Source: Benincasa hispida
Taxonomy: Eukaryota > Streptophyta > Magnoliopsida > Cucurbitales > Cucurbitaceae
Direction of reading: 5' to 3'
NCBI RefSeq assembly: GCF_009727055.1
Contig: NC_052359.1
Coordinates: forward strand, 61,480,649 to 61,544,648
Length of the DNA: 64,000 nt
In this document: positions 11,413-23,508 of the stretch, one piece after another
Layout of the letters: each line of letters starts with the position of its first letter
Position numbering within the stretch: the first letter of the stretch is position 1
Translations under genes and position numbers: made by a program
Notes under the pieces: model-generated
What the model was told of the DNA's origin: nothing
The model's database searches: none
What the model saw: only the letters and a program-made list of their open reading frames with translations

Positions 11413-12787
11413 GTGAAATTTTATTGCAGAGAAGATTGGCATCGCAAGGTCGCCTCCGTGGACCTGGGAAACTCTGAATGGGAAAGAAGTAGGTGGTCCT
11501 TGCGCTATCAAGCGATTCAAATTCATCAGGGACGCAGGACGCAAGTATTGTGAAGGATCCGTTGAAAACCCGAATTCATAAACTAATCTATATTCCCTTT
11601 TAGTTTTATCATTTCACTATCTGATTGCTTAAAAAAAAAACAAAAAAAAAAAGAGAGAAAATTTTTGTAAACTTTGTTTTTTTTTTTTTGGTTATCATTT
11701 GACCCTCTCAATGTTTTTCTTTGCAATGATCAAGGTAAACGATTGCGGAGGCACTACACAAAGATGCAGCTACTTTATTTCGTCACCACAATCCAAAGGA
11801 AGTAGATCGCCGCAAAGTAGGATGCGTCAACAAATAATGCGGGGAACAACGCAAATTTGGGGGTTGTATCTTTCCTTGATTTTATTCCAAATTTCGTTAT
11901 TGCATCGCATTTTAATTTTGAAAATTTTATCACCGCATCCTCTTTGGTTACCGCAATCATTTAACATTGATCAATTTAGTAAGTCACCGCATGATTTCTC
12001 TTTGCCAATTATGATTTCAATGATGAAACACATGCCTCTATCTTTTTGTACATACTAGAGTCAACTTAATTTTAGGACAGTCACCTCATGAAATATTTCT
12101 AGATGTTAGTGGTCTGCTAGCTTTCTTTTAAATTGACCCTTTATGAAACTTCCTAAGAAGACTTCTTTCAATCTTTTAGCAATGAGGACATTGCCGCATT
12201 TTAAATTTGGGGGTGCGGTATTTATTTTTGACCTTGCTATTTTTTGGCCTTAAAAAAAATCAAAACGTTGCAATCGGATCCTACTCGTAGTTGGATGTCC
12301 GCATGATACACGTGGGGTCAAGCCAAAACGAAGGTAGGCATCGTGATCAATGCATAAATAAATGACCGCATCTTCGCTGCCAAATGGGCATGAGTTTAGT
12401 CTGAGAAAGAGCGCCTTGCTCGTAGTTGGATGTCCGTATGACACGCGTGGGGGCAAGCCAAAACAAAGGCAGGGCACTTGGATCAGCGCAAGGTCAGAGA
12501 GAAAAAAAAAATAATGTCTAAAATAAGTAAGGATAAAAAATCATTTAACACCCAGTGAAAAAAAAATTTTGAAAAAAAAAATCATGCGATGTCCTGGAAT
12601 CTAGTAAAGTCTTTTTGAAGGTTAAACTTGCAGTCCCTAAATTTTAGAAATATTTTTAAGGAAATTTTGGTGTATAGGATTCGAATAAGGCATCCTTGAG
12701 AAATCTAGGAAAATAGATTGCGGTCGACTTTCTAAAGGAAATCTTTAGCTTATGCTTGAGGACAAGCATTGTTTAAATTTGGGGGTA
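11413..12787 (+). other. Athila-1 3' non-coding region
   Basis: No convincing coding sequence is seen between integrase and the 3' LTR. The region holds poly(A)/poly(T) runs near 11630-11690. It also has a degenerate direct repeat with a period of 135 bp (from 12284 and from 12419, sharing CTCGTAGTTGGATGTCCG and CAAGCCAAAAC). AAATTTGGGGGT-like tracts occur near 11863, 12206 and 12774. Unlike Athila-2, no extra ORF is recognisable here. Confidence 0.6.
12773..12787 (+). promoter_or_regulatory. polypurine tract of Athila-1
   Basis: AAATTTGGGGGTA directly precedes the 3' LTR start TGATAACGGG, preceded by the GAGGACAAGCA motif often seen there in Athila-like elements. It would prime plus-strand synthesis. 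Confidence 0.7.
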
Positions 12788-14483
12788 TGATAACGGGAAG
12801 AAATGCACGTTATTACAGTGCTAAGTTATAAAACAATGCAAGTTTGCATTGATAAAAATATACAAGATTGTGTCCAAAAAGCATTAAGTTCACAATATTG
12901 CGGTCGCATGCGTCCATCGCATTAAAACAATTAACTTATGAATTTTTATGCAGAATATGCATTGACGCAAGGCGGAAAATGTTATACAAAGAAATCAACG
13001 GTCGAGTGCATCAAAAGACTGCGTTACCGCAAGGCTATGCGCTCATTCGCGCTCGCAAATATTTGCTCAAGAAGGTTGCCGCATAAAGTCGGCTTAACTT
13101 GGTGGGCGCATCCAGGTGAAAAGCATAATAAATCACGATGGGACAAAAAGCTGATGACGGTCGATTCCGAATTAAGTTGACAAGCCATTAATGAACTACT
13201 GTAGCAAGTACATTCAACTTTTCGGTGACAAATATTCGGCACATCAGATAGAGAATTAATGTCATCCCATCAGTGCAATCATAAAAGAGAAGAAGCCTTT
13301 CACCCCAAAACTCTATAAATACTAGAGGCCACCTTCAGTGAAGGAGTTCGACAGTTAGATAATTTTCCCTTAGATAGAAGTAGCCTTGTTCATAGTTTTT
13401 CTTTTACTTAGAAGGCAGAGCGAGAGAAGGGAAGAGATGCCAGAAGATCGCTCTGGTCAGCTCAAGAGAGAACCTAGAAGGTGTGAAAAAGCAAAGAGAG
13501 GGCCGACTCTCGCGAGAGCGAGATTATGTTTTGAGCAGAGTAGAGAAGAACAATATAAAAGCCTTGGGAAGCAAGAGATTGCTATCAGGCTCTTTATTCT
13601 TATTTCACATTGTTATTTTGTATTTCAATTCTATATCTATAAAATGGAACTTTCTTATCTACACCTATTCACTCTCTTAAAAGCATGCATGAGTAGCTAA
13701 ATCTAATAGATTGAGAAGAACTTAGCCAACATGACCTAGGATCTTCATTGCATGCGATTATCTTTTCTTATGTTGCACCCAACACCCCTTTAGAGCTACT
13801 CGAGAGAGAGTCTAAAGAAAGAACCTGAGACTTGAGAAAGCTAGGTTAGAATCTAGACTCGAGAGAGCAAGATTAGATCTACATAAGCAAGAGATAGGGA
13901 CTTAGAGATAAGCTCTGTTTGCTAACATGCATCGCATGCACCCTAGAGATAGGTTATGGTATTATGCGGTCGCCTTGTATGTGTGTATGTTATTCGTCAT
14001 CGTATAAACAATAATAGAGGCTTATGTGTAGGTCCTATATACTTTATCGCATATATCGCATATATCGCATGTGTTCTAAAACTAGAAGGTTTAGCATTTG
14101 CGTTGAGAGATGATTTGCTATTGTATGTGTGTTAATGATCGCATAACATGAACGCAATCCTAAGAAGTGTTAGCTGAACCCCTTCTAAACCCGTTCCCCA
14201 CATATTCATCGCATCTTCCATAATATTAACTCTTTTCTTAACTCTGCCGCATACATTTTATACCGCAAACAACAAACCAACCAATCATTATTTATTTGTT
14301 ACTGCAAAGTTATCTTAAAAATTACCACCGCATATCGTTTTCCTTAGTCCCTGAGTTCGACCATGGACTTACTAGGAAACTCAGTAGGATTTATACTTGA
14401 TTTTGCTGAGAAAACTTGTTGCACAATGCATTTTCCATCATCGCAATACCTTTCATTATTTCACCGCATAAAACAACGCATCA
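12788..14483 (+). repeat. 3' LTR of Athila-1
   Basis: A 1,696-bp LTR starts TGATAACGGG and ends AACGCATCA (TG...CA). It is closely related to the solo LTR at 20378-22038. A TATA box (TATAAAT, 13314-13320) and a downstream purine-rich segment with a chance ORF give a plausible U3/R border. The last 190 bases match the 5' LTR stub. CGCA/CGCAT words are conspicuously frequent. Confidence 0.85.
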
Positions 14484-15923
14484 GTACACGACTGGGCAAG
14501 TGGGAGATGGCGGAGACCTATCGTATAGGTCGATGCCCAATCGTTTAGATAAAGCTAAGCGGTCGTTTAGCAAAAGCTATGCGATCGTTTAGCTCATCGT
14601 TTAGCTTGGTATGTCGCCTACAGACACTACACAATCATTTACTTAAGGCAAGCGATTGTCTAACAAAACTATGCGATCATTAGTAAATACTGTGCGATCG
14701 TAGCTCACCACTGCACGATCGTTTAGCTCGCCCAGCCGTCATTTAGTAAATCTTTATTTACCTGACGACTACCGTGAGATCCCTTTTTGTCGAGAGAAAT
14801 CTCAAAAAAAAATTTCAACCTTTTGTAAAAACTTCTTTTCAAAATAGGAAAACCATTTTCCTTTTAAACTCACGGTTACCATGATTCCAATAACCACCCA
14901 CTCACTTGGTTATTAAAGAAAAAGAATTAATTATCCAATAATTAATATTATTATAAATATAAATGATAACCAACTTATCATACTATATTTATAACCTATA
15001 ATTTTTAATATTTCATCTCATGAAACATATAAACCATTGTTCTTTTTTCTATTCCATGGTATTTAATGTAAATCTCATTTACATCAATCCTCCACTAGAT
15101 GTATCTCATACATCAAACCGATTATATCACTATAATCAAAATACCTCTTGTTAGTTTGAACTTTTTCAAATCAACACCAAGAATTGATCCTCAACTGAAT
15201 CCATTGAGCTACCAAGGAGACCTCATGGACCTGTAGCTCGAAGCTCCAACAGTACGTGAATAACTGACTAAACTTTTTAGTCACGGGATCCACCGTCCGT
15301 TAACTACCAGGCACTCCACTAAAGACCGACAACCAAACTCTCCTTACCATAGATATATTATGTGTTCATCTTAACCAATCAGCAGTGCGACAACCCTTCA
15401 CAAATCGCTCGTAAGTACAGTTGGGCCAATAACCGTTATGCCCCTATAGTTTCATCTGTCTCCTTAAGTACCACTGATCCCTCTAATGAACATACTATGA
15501 CTGAGTCGTCTCTTCCAAAGAGAAGCTACGGCCACTATGTTCAAACCTCGGAATCAGCCCTTAAGGGATCAATCTTTCTACATATCCCTGCTTTGGGAAA
15601 GGAGTGAATTCCATCTTGTGGATTGAGTTCCTAGCTCCCAGATCAGACAAGTCCCCAAAATGGTAGGCATGTTGAGTTGAAAATATGGCCACTCTCACCT
15701 ATACTAATCAAAGGATCGCCCTCAAAAGCAGGAGTTCCCAAAACACTCAGGATTGAGGTCGTCACCTATGGTCATTTAGGTGAGATGTAAGTCTCTAGTA
15801 TCAACGATGTTATATACAGAATATCAATGACGTTATATACAGAGTCTAGTCATCTTGTGGTCCAGGTCATATATAAACTCTTTGTATAGGACACCCCTGC
15901 TTGCATGTCTCCACATAAATGGT
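14484..15923 (-). repeat. nested Copia LTR, left part
   Basis: This is the reverse complement of a Copia LTR (compare 15235-15420 with 33620-33820 inverted). It carries at 14525-14745 a cluster of ACGATCGTTTAGC-like words. It is interrupted at 15923 by Athila-2 and resumes at 29364. The left end directly abuts the Athila-1 LTR, and no clean LTR terminus or target duplication is visible there. Confidence 0.75.
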
Positions 15924-17451
15924 TGATAACTTGTAGAAATACAAGTTATTGTGGCTCATAAGTTGGAACAATTAGGGTCTTTAATGATAAAATCTCATCA
16001 TTTTTAGAGAAAACGCATGGAATTACTCTAACATTATCAAACTCATGCAAAAGAATGTTTATTGCTAAAGTACTGTGGCACTAACGCATGATATTGCAGG
16101 ATCTCAATAAGAGGCTAACACATGATTAAGAAAAGTGTCGCATGCAAAGTCTAATGCATGGCCATGTGTCGGAGGGATTTAACGCAAGGAAGATTCATTG
16201 ATTTAGGCTGTTTGTGTCAAATCACCACTTGCAAGCATGGGCACCTGCAGTGGGCGACGTCTAAAAAGCATCTGAGTGTCAGGCGGCTGACCAGGGTATG
16301 GAATTTAATGTTGCCCATCATCAAGTTGGAGAAGACCAACGCCTATAAATAGAAGAAATCCCACCAGATGAAAGAGTTAGAAGTTCCAAGTTCTCAACTC
16401 TCAGTTTTAGTCTCAGTGTTAGCTTAGTCTTAGTTTTAGATCTTTAAAGTTGTGTTGTGGTGCTGAGAAGAACAAGAGGGAAGAGAACCACCACCATCGT
16501 CGATCAAGGAGCGGAGGAAGCCGAGCTCGAGAGAGACACTTCTTCCAATTCTTACACAAGTGGTTGTACACAATTAGAATTGAGCCAAAGAGGACAAGAG
16601 ATTGTACTCTGCGGCTTGACTCATTTCATTTCATCTTACTTATCGCTTTCATCTTTTCATCTGATTAAGCATTGGTTTTGTAAAGACAATTAGTTTCTTT
16701 ATAAACTCACATATTTGATCTATCATACTTTGTCATTGTGTATTTCTTGTTTCTATTGGATGCATCTATACTTCATGCAAAATTTCATTTCGAACGCTTA
16801 AGCCAACTAAATCAATTGGTAAAAGCCTCTTTAGCTTAAACTAATCGAGAGAATAAGTAAGCCAGCATCAAGTTAGAATACCTAGTACATCTAGAGATAG
16901 ATGCACTGATGTTTTATTGCATCTTGTGTTTGACGCATACATCCTAGAGATAGGTATTGTATGATATTCGCATTGAGAATCGTTGAATAGAGTCTAATGC
17001 ATAAACGGAGATAAACAAGTCATCTCATTCACATCATATTCTTGTTCGTGTATATCCAACTTAGATCGACGCATCAAACTCCATTTTCACGTGACCCATC
17101 ATTCTCTACTCTACTCTTTTGTATCTTCTTGCACACACACACAGCACCTTAGTGTAAATAACTCATTTCTCCATACACTTAGGATATCCCTACAACAGTT
17201 ACAACGAAAGGTCTGCGTTAGCTTTAATCTGAATCCCTGAGTTCGACCCTAGACTTACCAGGAACCTAAGTTGGATTTATACTTGGATCTGATTTAGAAA
17301 AACTTGAACGTCAATAGAGGAGTGTCATGCGTCTTGTTGCACATCACTAATGCATCAACCCGTTATCAACGCATCATTCATATTTATACTTATTTTTCCA
17401 ATTATTTTATACAATACACTCCTAAGCTCGAATCACGAAATCAACGGAACA
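15924..17451 (+). repeat. 5' LTR of Athila-2
   Basis: A 1,528-bp LTR starts TGATAACTTG and ends GGAACA. A TATA box TATAAAT lies at 16344-16350. A small open frame at 16457-16693 recurs in the 3' LTR at 28380 and is best read as chance ORF in the transcribed leader. Near its 3' end is the block 'tccctgagttcgaccct', shared with all Athila LTRs in the window. Confidence 0.8.
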
Positions 17452-17457
17452 AGTTTT

Positions 17458-17475
17458 TGGTGCCGTTATCGGGGA
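17458..17475 (+). promoter_or_regulatory. primer binding site of Athila-2, mutated
   Basis: TGGTGCCGTTATCGGGGA matches the tRNA-Asp primer site of Athila-1 in 15 of 18 bases. All three changes are transitions, as expected from decay of methylated cytosines. Confidence 0.75.
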
Positions 17476-17705
17476 TTCAGCAACAAAACTAACCAAAAAT
17501 TTTGCTTGTATCTTTTGTAGGAACACTTCAGTTGAGGGAGAATTACGAGCTAAGCTGAAGCTTGTAAATGTTTATGAGCAGAGAGAGTACTCCTAAACTT
17601 GTATACGACCCCGAAGTTGAAAGGACCTTCTGACGAAGAAATCGATCTAATCGTCGTCGTAGGTTAAGGCAACAACTACTCAGACAAAAAACCAGGGAAC
17701 AATAA

Positions 17706-18670
17706 ATGGCGGACGAACAAGCGAATCAAAACTTAGCTCACAGCTAGCCCATGCTATGCAAAATCGTATCATAATGGGAAACAGTAGTACGCATCCCATG
17801 AGGGAGTATGCGTCTCCTGTATTGTATGATTTCTCACCAGGGATCATATATCCAACGCCAGATGGGACAAGATTTGAGATGAAATCTGTGATATTAAAAA
17901 TGCTTCAAACAGCTGGACAATTTAGAGGTGCTCGGGGAGAAGACCCTCACAACCACATGAAATGTTTCCTGGAGATGTGCAACTCATTTGTGATTCCCTG
18001 GAATCACCTTAGAAGCTATCAGGGCTATCTTTATTCCCATATTCTCTGCGTAACGAAGCAAAGCAATGGGTAAGTTCTTGAAGCCTAGTGAGATCACAAC
18101 CTGGGAAAAGTTTGGTGGAGAAATTCATGCAGAAATACTTTCCACCCACACCAAATGCAAGGAGGTGGAGAGAGATCATGAACTTCGAGCAGGAAGAAGC
18201 TGAAACCTTGAGTGCCGCATGGAAGCGTTTTAAGGGATTAGTCAAGAATTGCCCCAATCATGGATTACCGTTAACCATCCAGATGGAGACTTTCTATGGC
18301 AGATTAAATAGAGCATCTCAAATAGCAGCCGACGCAGCAGCAGCTGGTGGTATCATGGAAAAATCTTATAATGAAGCTAAGAAAATATTGGATCGCATTG
18401 CCAAGCATAATATGGAATAGGTAGATGACAGTTATGACGCAAGAGTAGAAAGGAAGAGGCGATCTAAGAATGTGAATTCTATTGACTCTAAACACAATAG
18501 CCACGCTCTCTGCATAAGTGGCTACTATGACAAAACCTTTTTGCAGCATATGTCACTGGGGAACGCATCAAACCAGAAAAAGGTAATCATGTAGAAACAT
18601 TCACACAGCCCATGGTTAGTTTGTGTGGGCTGTGGAGATCCTCATACCTACTTTGATTGCCCACAAAATC
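17706..18670 (+). pseudogene. Athila-2 gag with zinc knuckle
   Basis: An ATG at 17706 starts MADEQANQNLAHS and stops at once. The recognisable capsid text follows at 17756-18420 in two frames: YASPVLYDFSPGI, FEMKSVILKML, ARGEDPHNHMKCFLEMC, then KFMQKYFPPTPNARRWREIMNFEQEEAETLSAAWKRF. A zinc knuckle CVGCGDPHTYFDC (C-X2-C-X3-H-X4-C) lies at about 18620-18660. The protein is a sister of the Athila-1 gag. Stops and a frameshift near 18070 make it non-functional. Confidence 0.8.
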
Positions 18671-19005
18671 CGCAATCGGTATGCTTTATTAAAAAATAAC
18701 CCATTCTCAAACACATATAATCCCGGATGGAGGAACCATCCAAATTTTCTCATTGGGCAGGTAATCAACAGGAGCCACACCACCCAGGGGTGAACCAGCA
18801 GCAAAGGCAAGGACCGCCGCCTGCATTCCAGCCAATGCAGCAGCCGCACCAATAATCCTTTAATAGAGGAGGTCATGCGTCGAGTTTAGCATCTTCACTT
18901 GAAAACCTCTTAAAGGAGTATATTGCCCAGAACGACGCATTGCTAAAAAGCCAGGCATCGTCCATCAGAAACCTGGAGATATAGGTGGGGTAGAATGCGA
19001 GTGAG

Positions 19006-20172
19006 TTGAAGAATCGGCAGCCTGGAGTCTTGCCTAGCAATACGAAAACCCTGGGGAATAACAATGGAAAAGAGCAATGTCATACGGTGACATTGCGAAG
19101 TGGCAAAGCTCTTGAAGAAAGAACCATGAACCCAAGAGCCAATAATCCTTCAAAAGAACTCAACACACACCCAACGACATTAGAAGATCAAGAAGAAAGG
19201 ACACCTGAATCCACAAGCCACTCGGAGCCAAGCACGTCTAACGTGGGAAAACCTGCGGTGTAGCTGAATGCACCATTCCCTAGACGCTTGATGAAGAAGA
19301 ATGATGAACAACAATTTAAGCATTTTCTTAAACTCTTGAGGCAACTGCACATCAATATTATACTTGTAGAAGCCTTGGAACAAATGCCAAAATACGTCAA
19401 ATTTTTTAAGGATATTTTAACAAAGAAAAGGAGAATCAGCAAGACGGAAGTAATTGTGCTAACACGGGAGTGCAATGTGTTAGTCAACAATGGACTACCC
19501 AAGAAACAGAAGGACCTAGGAAGCTTCACAGTCCTGTGCTTAATCGGAGGGTTAGACGTGGGACATGCGTTGTGTGATTTGGGAGCAAGCATTAACCTCA
19601 TGTCACTCTCAATCTTCAAGAAATTGGGAATTGCTGAAGTACAACCCATTTCTGTAACTTTTCAACTCGCTAATAGGACGATCAAGTACCTTGAAGGAAA
19701 GATTGAAGATGTTCTGGTAAAAGTTGACAACTTCATATTCCCAGTGGATTTCATCATCCTAGACTATGAAGCAGACAAGGATGTACCAATTATTCTTGGA
19801 CGACGCTTTCTAGCCACTAGGAAAGTATTAATAGACGTGCATAAGGGAGAATTGACCACGCGTGTAGACAATCAAGAAGCGAAGTTTAATGTGTTAAACG
19901 CATTAAAGTTCCCAGATAGTGAAGAATGTCAACTGAACAGAATAGAGTTTCCTGAAGAGGAAGCGACCCAAGTTTGCGAGGTCCTCGCGTTGGAAGAAAA
20001 CATGAAAGAACCCGAGCTGCCAAGTCTGAGTGAGCAACAGATGAAACCAACGTGTCCATCATTAGAGGAACCACCAGAACTAAAGCTGAAACCGTTACCT
20101 AATCACCTTAAATATGCTTTCCTTGGAACAAACAAAACCTTACTTGTAATTATTTCCGCAAATCTTACCTAG
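19006..20172 (+). pseudogene. Athila-2 protease region
   Basis: After a short linker, the frame 19288-20172 (294 residues) is among the longest coding remnants in the window. It carries GHALCDLGASINLMSLSIFKKLG, VDFIILDYEADKDVPIILGRRFLATRKVLIDVHKGELT, and the lead-in NHLKYAFLGTNKTLLVIISANL. The retropepsin core reads D-L-G, as in Athila-1. A TAG at 19261-19263 separates it from the upstream linker. It would mature the polyprotein. Confidence 0.75.
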
Positions 20173-20196
20173 CCTAACAAACATTCTCTTTTACAG

Positions 20197-22865
20197 ATGT
20201 TACAAAAGCACATGCATGCAATAGGTTGGACGTTGGCTGACAACCGTGGCATCAACCCATCTTACTGCATGCATAAAATCAGGCTAGAAGAAGGGAAGAA
20301 TAGATCGATTGAGCCTCAACGAAGGCTGAATCCTATAATGAAGGAAGTGGTCAAGAAAGAAATCTTAAAGTGGTTGGTGATAACGGGCAGAAATGCACAT
20401 TATCATAGTGCTAAATCCTTAAACAATGTTGGATTGCATTGTTGAAATATGTTAGATGTGTCCATTAAACATAAATTCTATAATATTGTGGTCGCATGCG
20501 TCCAACGCATTAGAGCAATTAATCTTTATATTTTTGTGCAGAATAATGTGTTAACGCAATGCAAAGAATGTGATAAAAGGAATACATTGGTCGAGCATAA
20601 CTTCACCGCAAGACTTTGTGTTGATCGTGCTCGCAAACATTCACCCAAGAAGAATCACCGCAACATAATGGGTGCATCCGGACGAAAGGACAATTAAGAT
20701 CGATGGGACAGAAAGCTGACGGCAGTCAGATCCAAATTAAGTTGGCAGCCTATAATGGTCAATAAGTACATCCAGCTTTATCGGTGAAAATTATCCGACG
20801 CATTAGTCAGGAATTAAAGCTGTCCCATCTGTATAGCCAGGAGAGAAAAGACTCCTTTCACCTTTGATGACCTATAAATACCAAGTGCATTCTTCAGAGG
20901 AGGGGTTAAGCAATCGATTATTTTCATTATTTTACAAGTTCGCGTCTCTGTCCATAGTCTTCTTTCATTTTAAGGTGGACGCGAGGAAGAAGATGTGCCG
21001 GTAGATCATTCCGGCGAGCTTGGGAAAGCACCAGAAGCTCCAAGACAGAGAGAGGGCCAACTTCTGTGGAAGTGAGAATATCTTTAGTTCAGAATAGAGA
21101 TCCTAGTGTAAAAAGCCTCGGTCAGCAAGGAATTGCTACCAGGCTCTCTACCTTAACTTCCATTAGCATTTTGTACTTGACTTATTTATAAGAATGAAAT
21201 TTCTTTCTCTATATCTATTCACTCTCTGTGATTGACGCATGAGTAGCTAAATTAGTTGAATGGGTTGAGAAGCATTTAGCTAGCACAACGAGGGAATCTT
21301 CATTCTTTGTGATTATCTTGTTTATGTATGCTTCATTCGTCTATTAGAGATACTCGGGAGGGTAGTATAAGGACAGGATCTAAACTTGGGAAGGTCAGGT
21401 CAAAATCTAGGTTTGGGAAAACCAGATTCAAACGCATAAACGAGAGATAGGCGCTTAGGGATGAGCACTATTTGTTATTAACACATCGCATGCATCTTAG
21501 CAATAAGATATGATTGTATGCGGTCACCTTGCTTTCATGCATTTTGCATCGCATAGGACAAGAGTAGAGACTTAGGAATAAGCTCTATGGACATTTTTCA
21601 TGCAACACTTGTGTCCTAGATTTAGGAGCATCGCATTTACATTGGAAAATGACTTGCTGTGCATGGTAGTAACATGATCGCATAGTCCGACGCATTCCCA
21701 AGTAACGCTAGCTAAAGATTTTCTCAACCCGTTCATCGCATACTTATTGCATCTATCAACGCAACTTTCGTTTCTCAAATCCGCCGCATTTATTTCATTT
21801 ATTTTCAATCAACGCAACCAACAAACTAACCACCTTATTTATTTTACCCGTTACCTTAAAGTTTTCATAAGAAAATTATCAATGCAAACTATTTTCACAA
21901 GTCCCTGTGATCGACCCTGGACTTACCAAGAAACTCAGAGGAATTTACACTTGAATTCCGCTAGGGAAACTTGAGTGCACAACGTAATTTTATCAACGCA
22001 TATCATCCATATTCCACACTTAATAAAATAACGCATCAGTTGGACGCAGGAGTAATCTACCCTATATCCGATAGCAGCTGGGTAAGCCCAATTCAATGCA
22101 TCCCTAAGAAAGGGGGAACAACAGTGATAGTCAATAGTAACAATGAGCTCATCCTTTCAAGGACTGTCACGGGTTGGCGCATCTTCATGGACTATAGGAA
22201 ACTCAACGCGGCAACCAAGAAGGATCACTTCCCTCTTCCCTTTATTGATCAAATGCTTGACAGACTGGCTGAAAAAGAATTTTATTGTTTCCTTGATGGA
22301 TACTATGGCTATAACCAAATTTTAATTGACCCAGAAAATTAGGAAAAGATAACATTCACTTGCCCCTTTAGAACGTTCATGTTCAGGCGCATGCCCTTTG
22401 GACTATGCAACGCACCTGGAACATTCCAAAAGTGCAGGATGGCAATTTTCTCTGACTTCTTGGAGAAGACCGTTGAAGTTTTCATGGACAATTTTTCAGT
22501 CTTTGGAGATTCCTTTCAATCATGCTTAGATAACTTGGAGGTTGTCCTCGCTCGATACGAGGAAAAAAATCTTGTGTTAAATTGGGAAAAATGTCATTTT
22601 ATGGTGACTGAAAGCATTGTTTTGGGCTACAAGGTATCTAAAGTTGGGTTGGAAGTTGATGAGGCCAAGATAGATGTCATAGCTAAACTTCCTCCACCAT
22701 CAAATGTAAAAGCTCTACGAAGTTTTCTAAGACGTACTGGCTTCTACTGAAGGTTCGTTAAAAGATTTTCTCAAATTTCGCGACCTCTGAGCACATTATT
22801 CAAAGCAAACTAGCCCTACAAATTCAATGACGACAGCTGCGACGCATTTGAAACTCTAAAGTATG
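20197..22865 (+). pseudogene. Athila-2 reverse transcriptase, split by a solo LTR
   Basis: The first part (20197-20377) ends VVKKEILKWL. A solo LTR with its target duplication intervenes, and the domain resumes at 22044 with DAGVIYPISDSSWVSPIQC. Then come WRIFMDYRKLN, HFPLPFIDQMLDRLAEKEFYCFLDGYYGYNQI and MFRRMPFGLCNAPGTFQKC. The active site at 22481-22495 reads FMDNF: the second catalytic Asp is replaced by Asn. Stops at 22340-22342 (TAG) and 22748-22750 (TGA) break it further. Confidence 0.8.
20378..22038 (+). repeat. solo LTR of Athila-1 type with perfect target duplication
   Basis: The 1,661-bp sequence starts TGATAACGGG and ends AACGCATCA like the Athila-1 3' LTR. It has no internal element DNA and is flanked by gttgg on both sides (20373-20377 and 22039-22043). 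It interrupts the Athila-2 RT between two codons of a conserved stretch. A TATA box lies at 20873-20880. It must have arrived after Athila-2 and then lost its internal part by LTR-LTR recombination. Confidence 0.9.
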
Positions 22866-22867
22866 CG

Positions 22868-23461
22868 TTGACTACAGCTCTAGTACTAATAGCACTGGAT
22901 TGGACGCAATGTTTCATTCTAATGTGCGATGTAAGTGATGTTGCAGTAGGTACCATGTTGGGGCAGAAGAAAGGGAATTTGATACACCCCATCTCTTATG
23001 GGTCCAAGACACTGAACGACTCTCAAGAACACTACACAACCACGAAGAAAGAAATGCTGGCTGTAGTGTTTGGAGAAAAGTTTAGATCTTATTTAGTTGG
23101 TGCATCAGCAACCATCTATACAGATCACTCAGCCATTAAGTTTCTGATGAGTAAAAAGGACACGAAGCCAAGATTAATTAGATGGGTGCTGCTATTGCAG
23201 GAATTCGACATCAATATTCAGGACAGAAAGGGGTATGAGAATCAGGTGGCCGAACACCTGTCCAGATTAGAGAATCAGGAAATACAAGACCAAGAAAATG
23301 AAATCAAAGATGCATTTCCTGATGAAAGCTTATTCAGAGTTGAAGGCAGGGAACCTTGGTATACAGACATAGTTAATTACTTAACTACCAAGCAATTCCC
23401 CAAACACTTTAACTCTCAGCAAAAGAAACGGTTGGTACACGACAACAAATTTTATTTTTGA
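22868..23461 (+). pseudogene. Athila-2 RNase H
   Basis: [49 protein letters not shown] and [33 protein letters not shown] form a nearly full RNase H domain with the Asp residues in place. It is followed by the linker [21 protein letters not shown] at 23459-23461 lies where a Trp codon is expected before the integrase zinc region. The domain itself is open over 197 residues. Confidence 0.8.
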
Positions 23462-23508
23462 GATGAACTGTTTCTCTACAAACAAGGTCCCGACTCCATC
23501 ATGCGTCG

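Larger units (their letters stand above)
5864..14483 (+). mobile_element. Athila-like Gypsy element 1 (Athila-1)
   Basis: Layout: 5' LTR stub, tRNA-Asp primer site, gag, protease, RT, RNase H, integrase, about 1.4 kb of non-coding DNA, polypurine tract and a full 1,696-bp 3' LTR (12788-14483). Integrase after RNase H shows Gypsy; the tRNA-Asp primer site and the gag/integrase text fit the Athila lineage. Every open reading frame is interrupted by stops or frameshifts. Most of the 5' LTR is lost at the junction with Copia-A, so no target duplication can be recovered. Confidence 0.85.

Noticed and set aside
16450..16693. Conserved open frame in both Athila-2 LTRs (also 28380-28724)
   Set aside because: It is kept only because the LTRs are duplicates; it has no family signature and lies in the transcribed leader.
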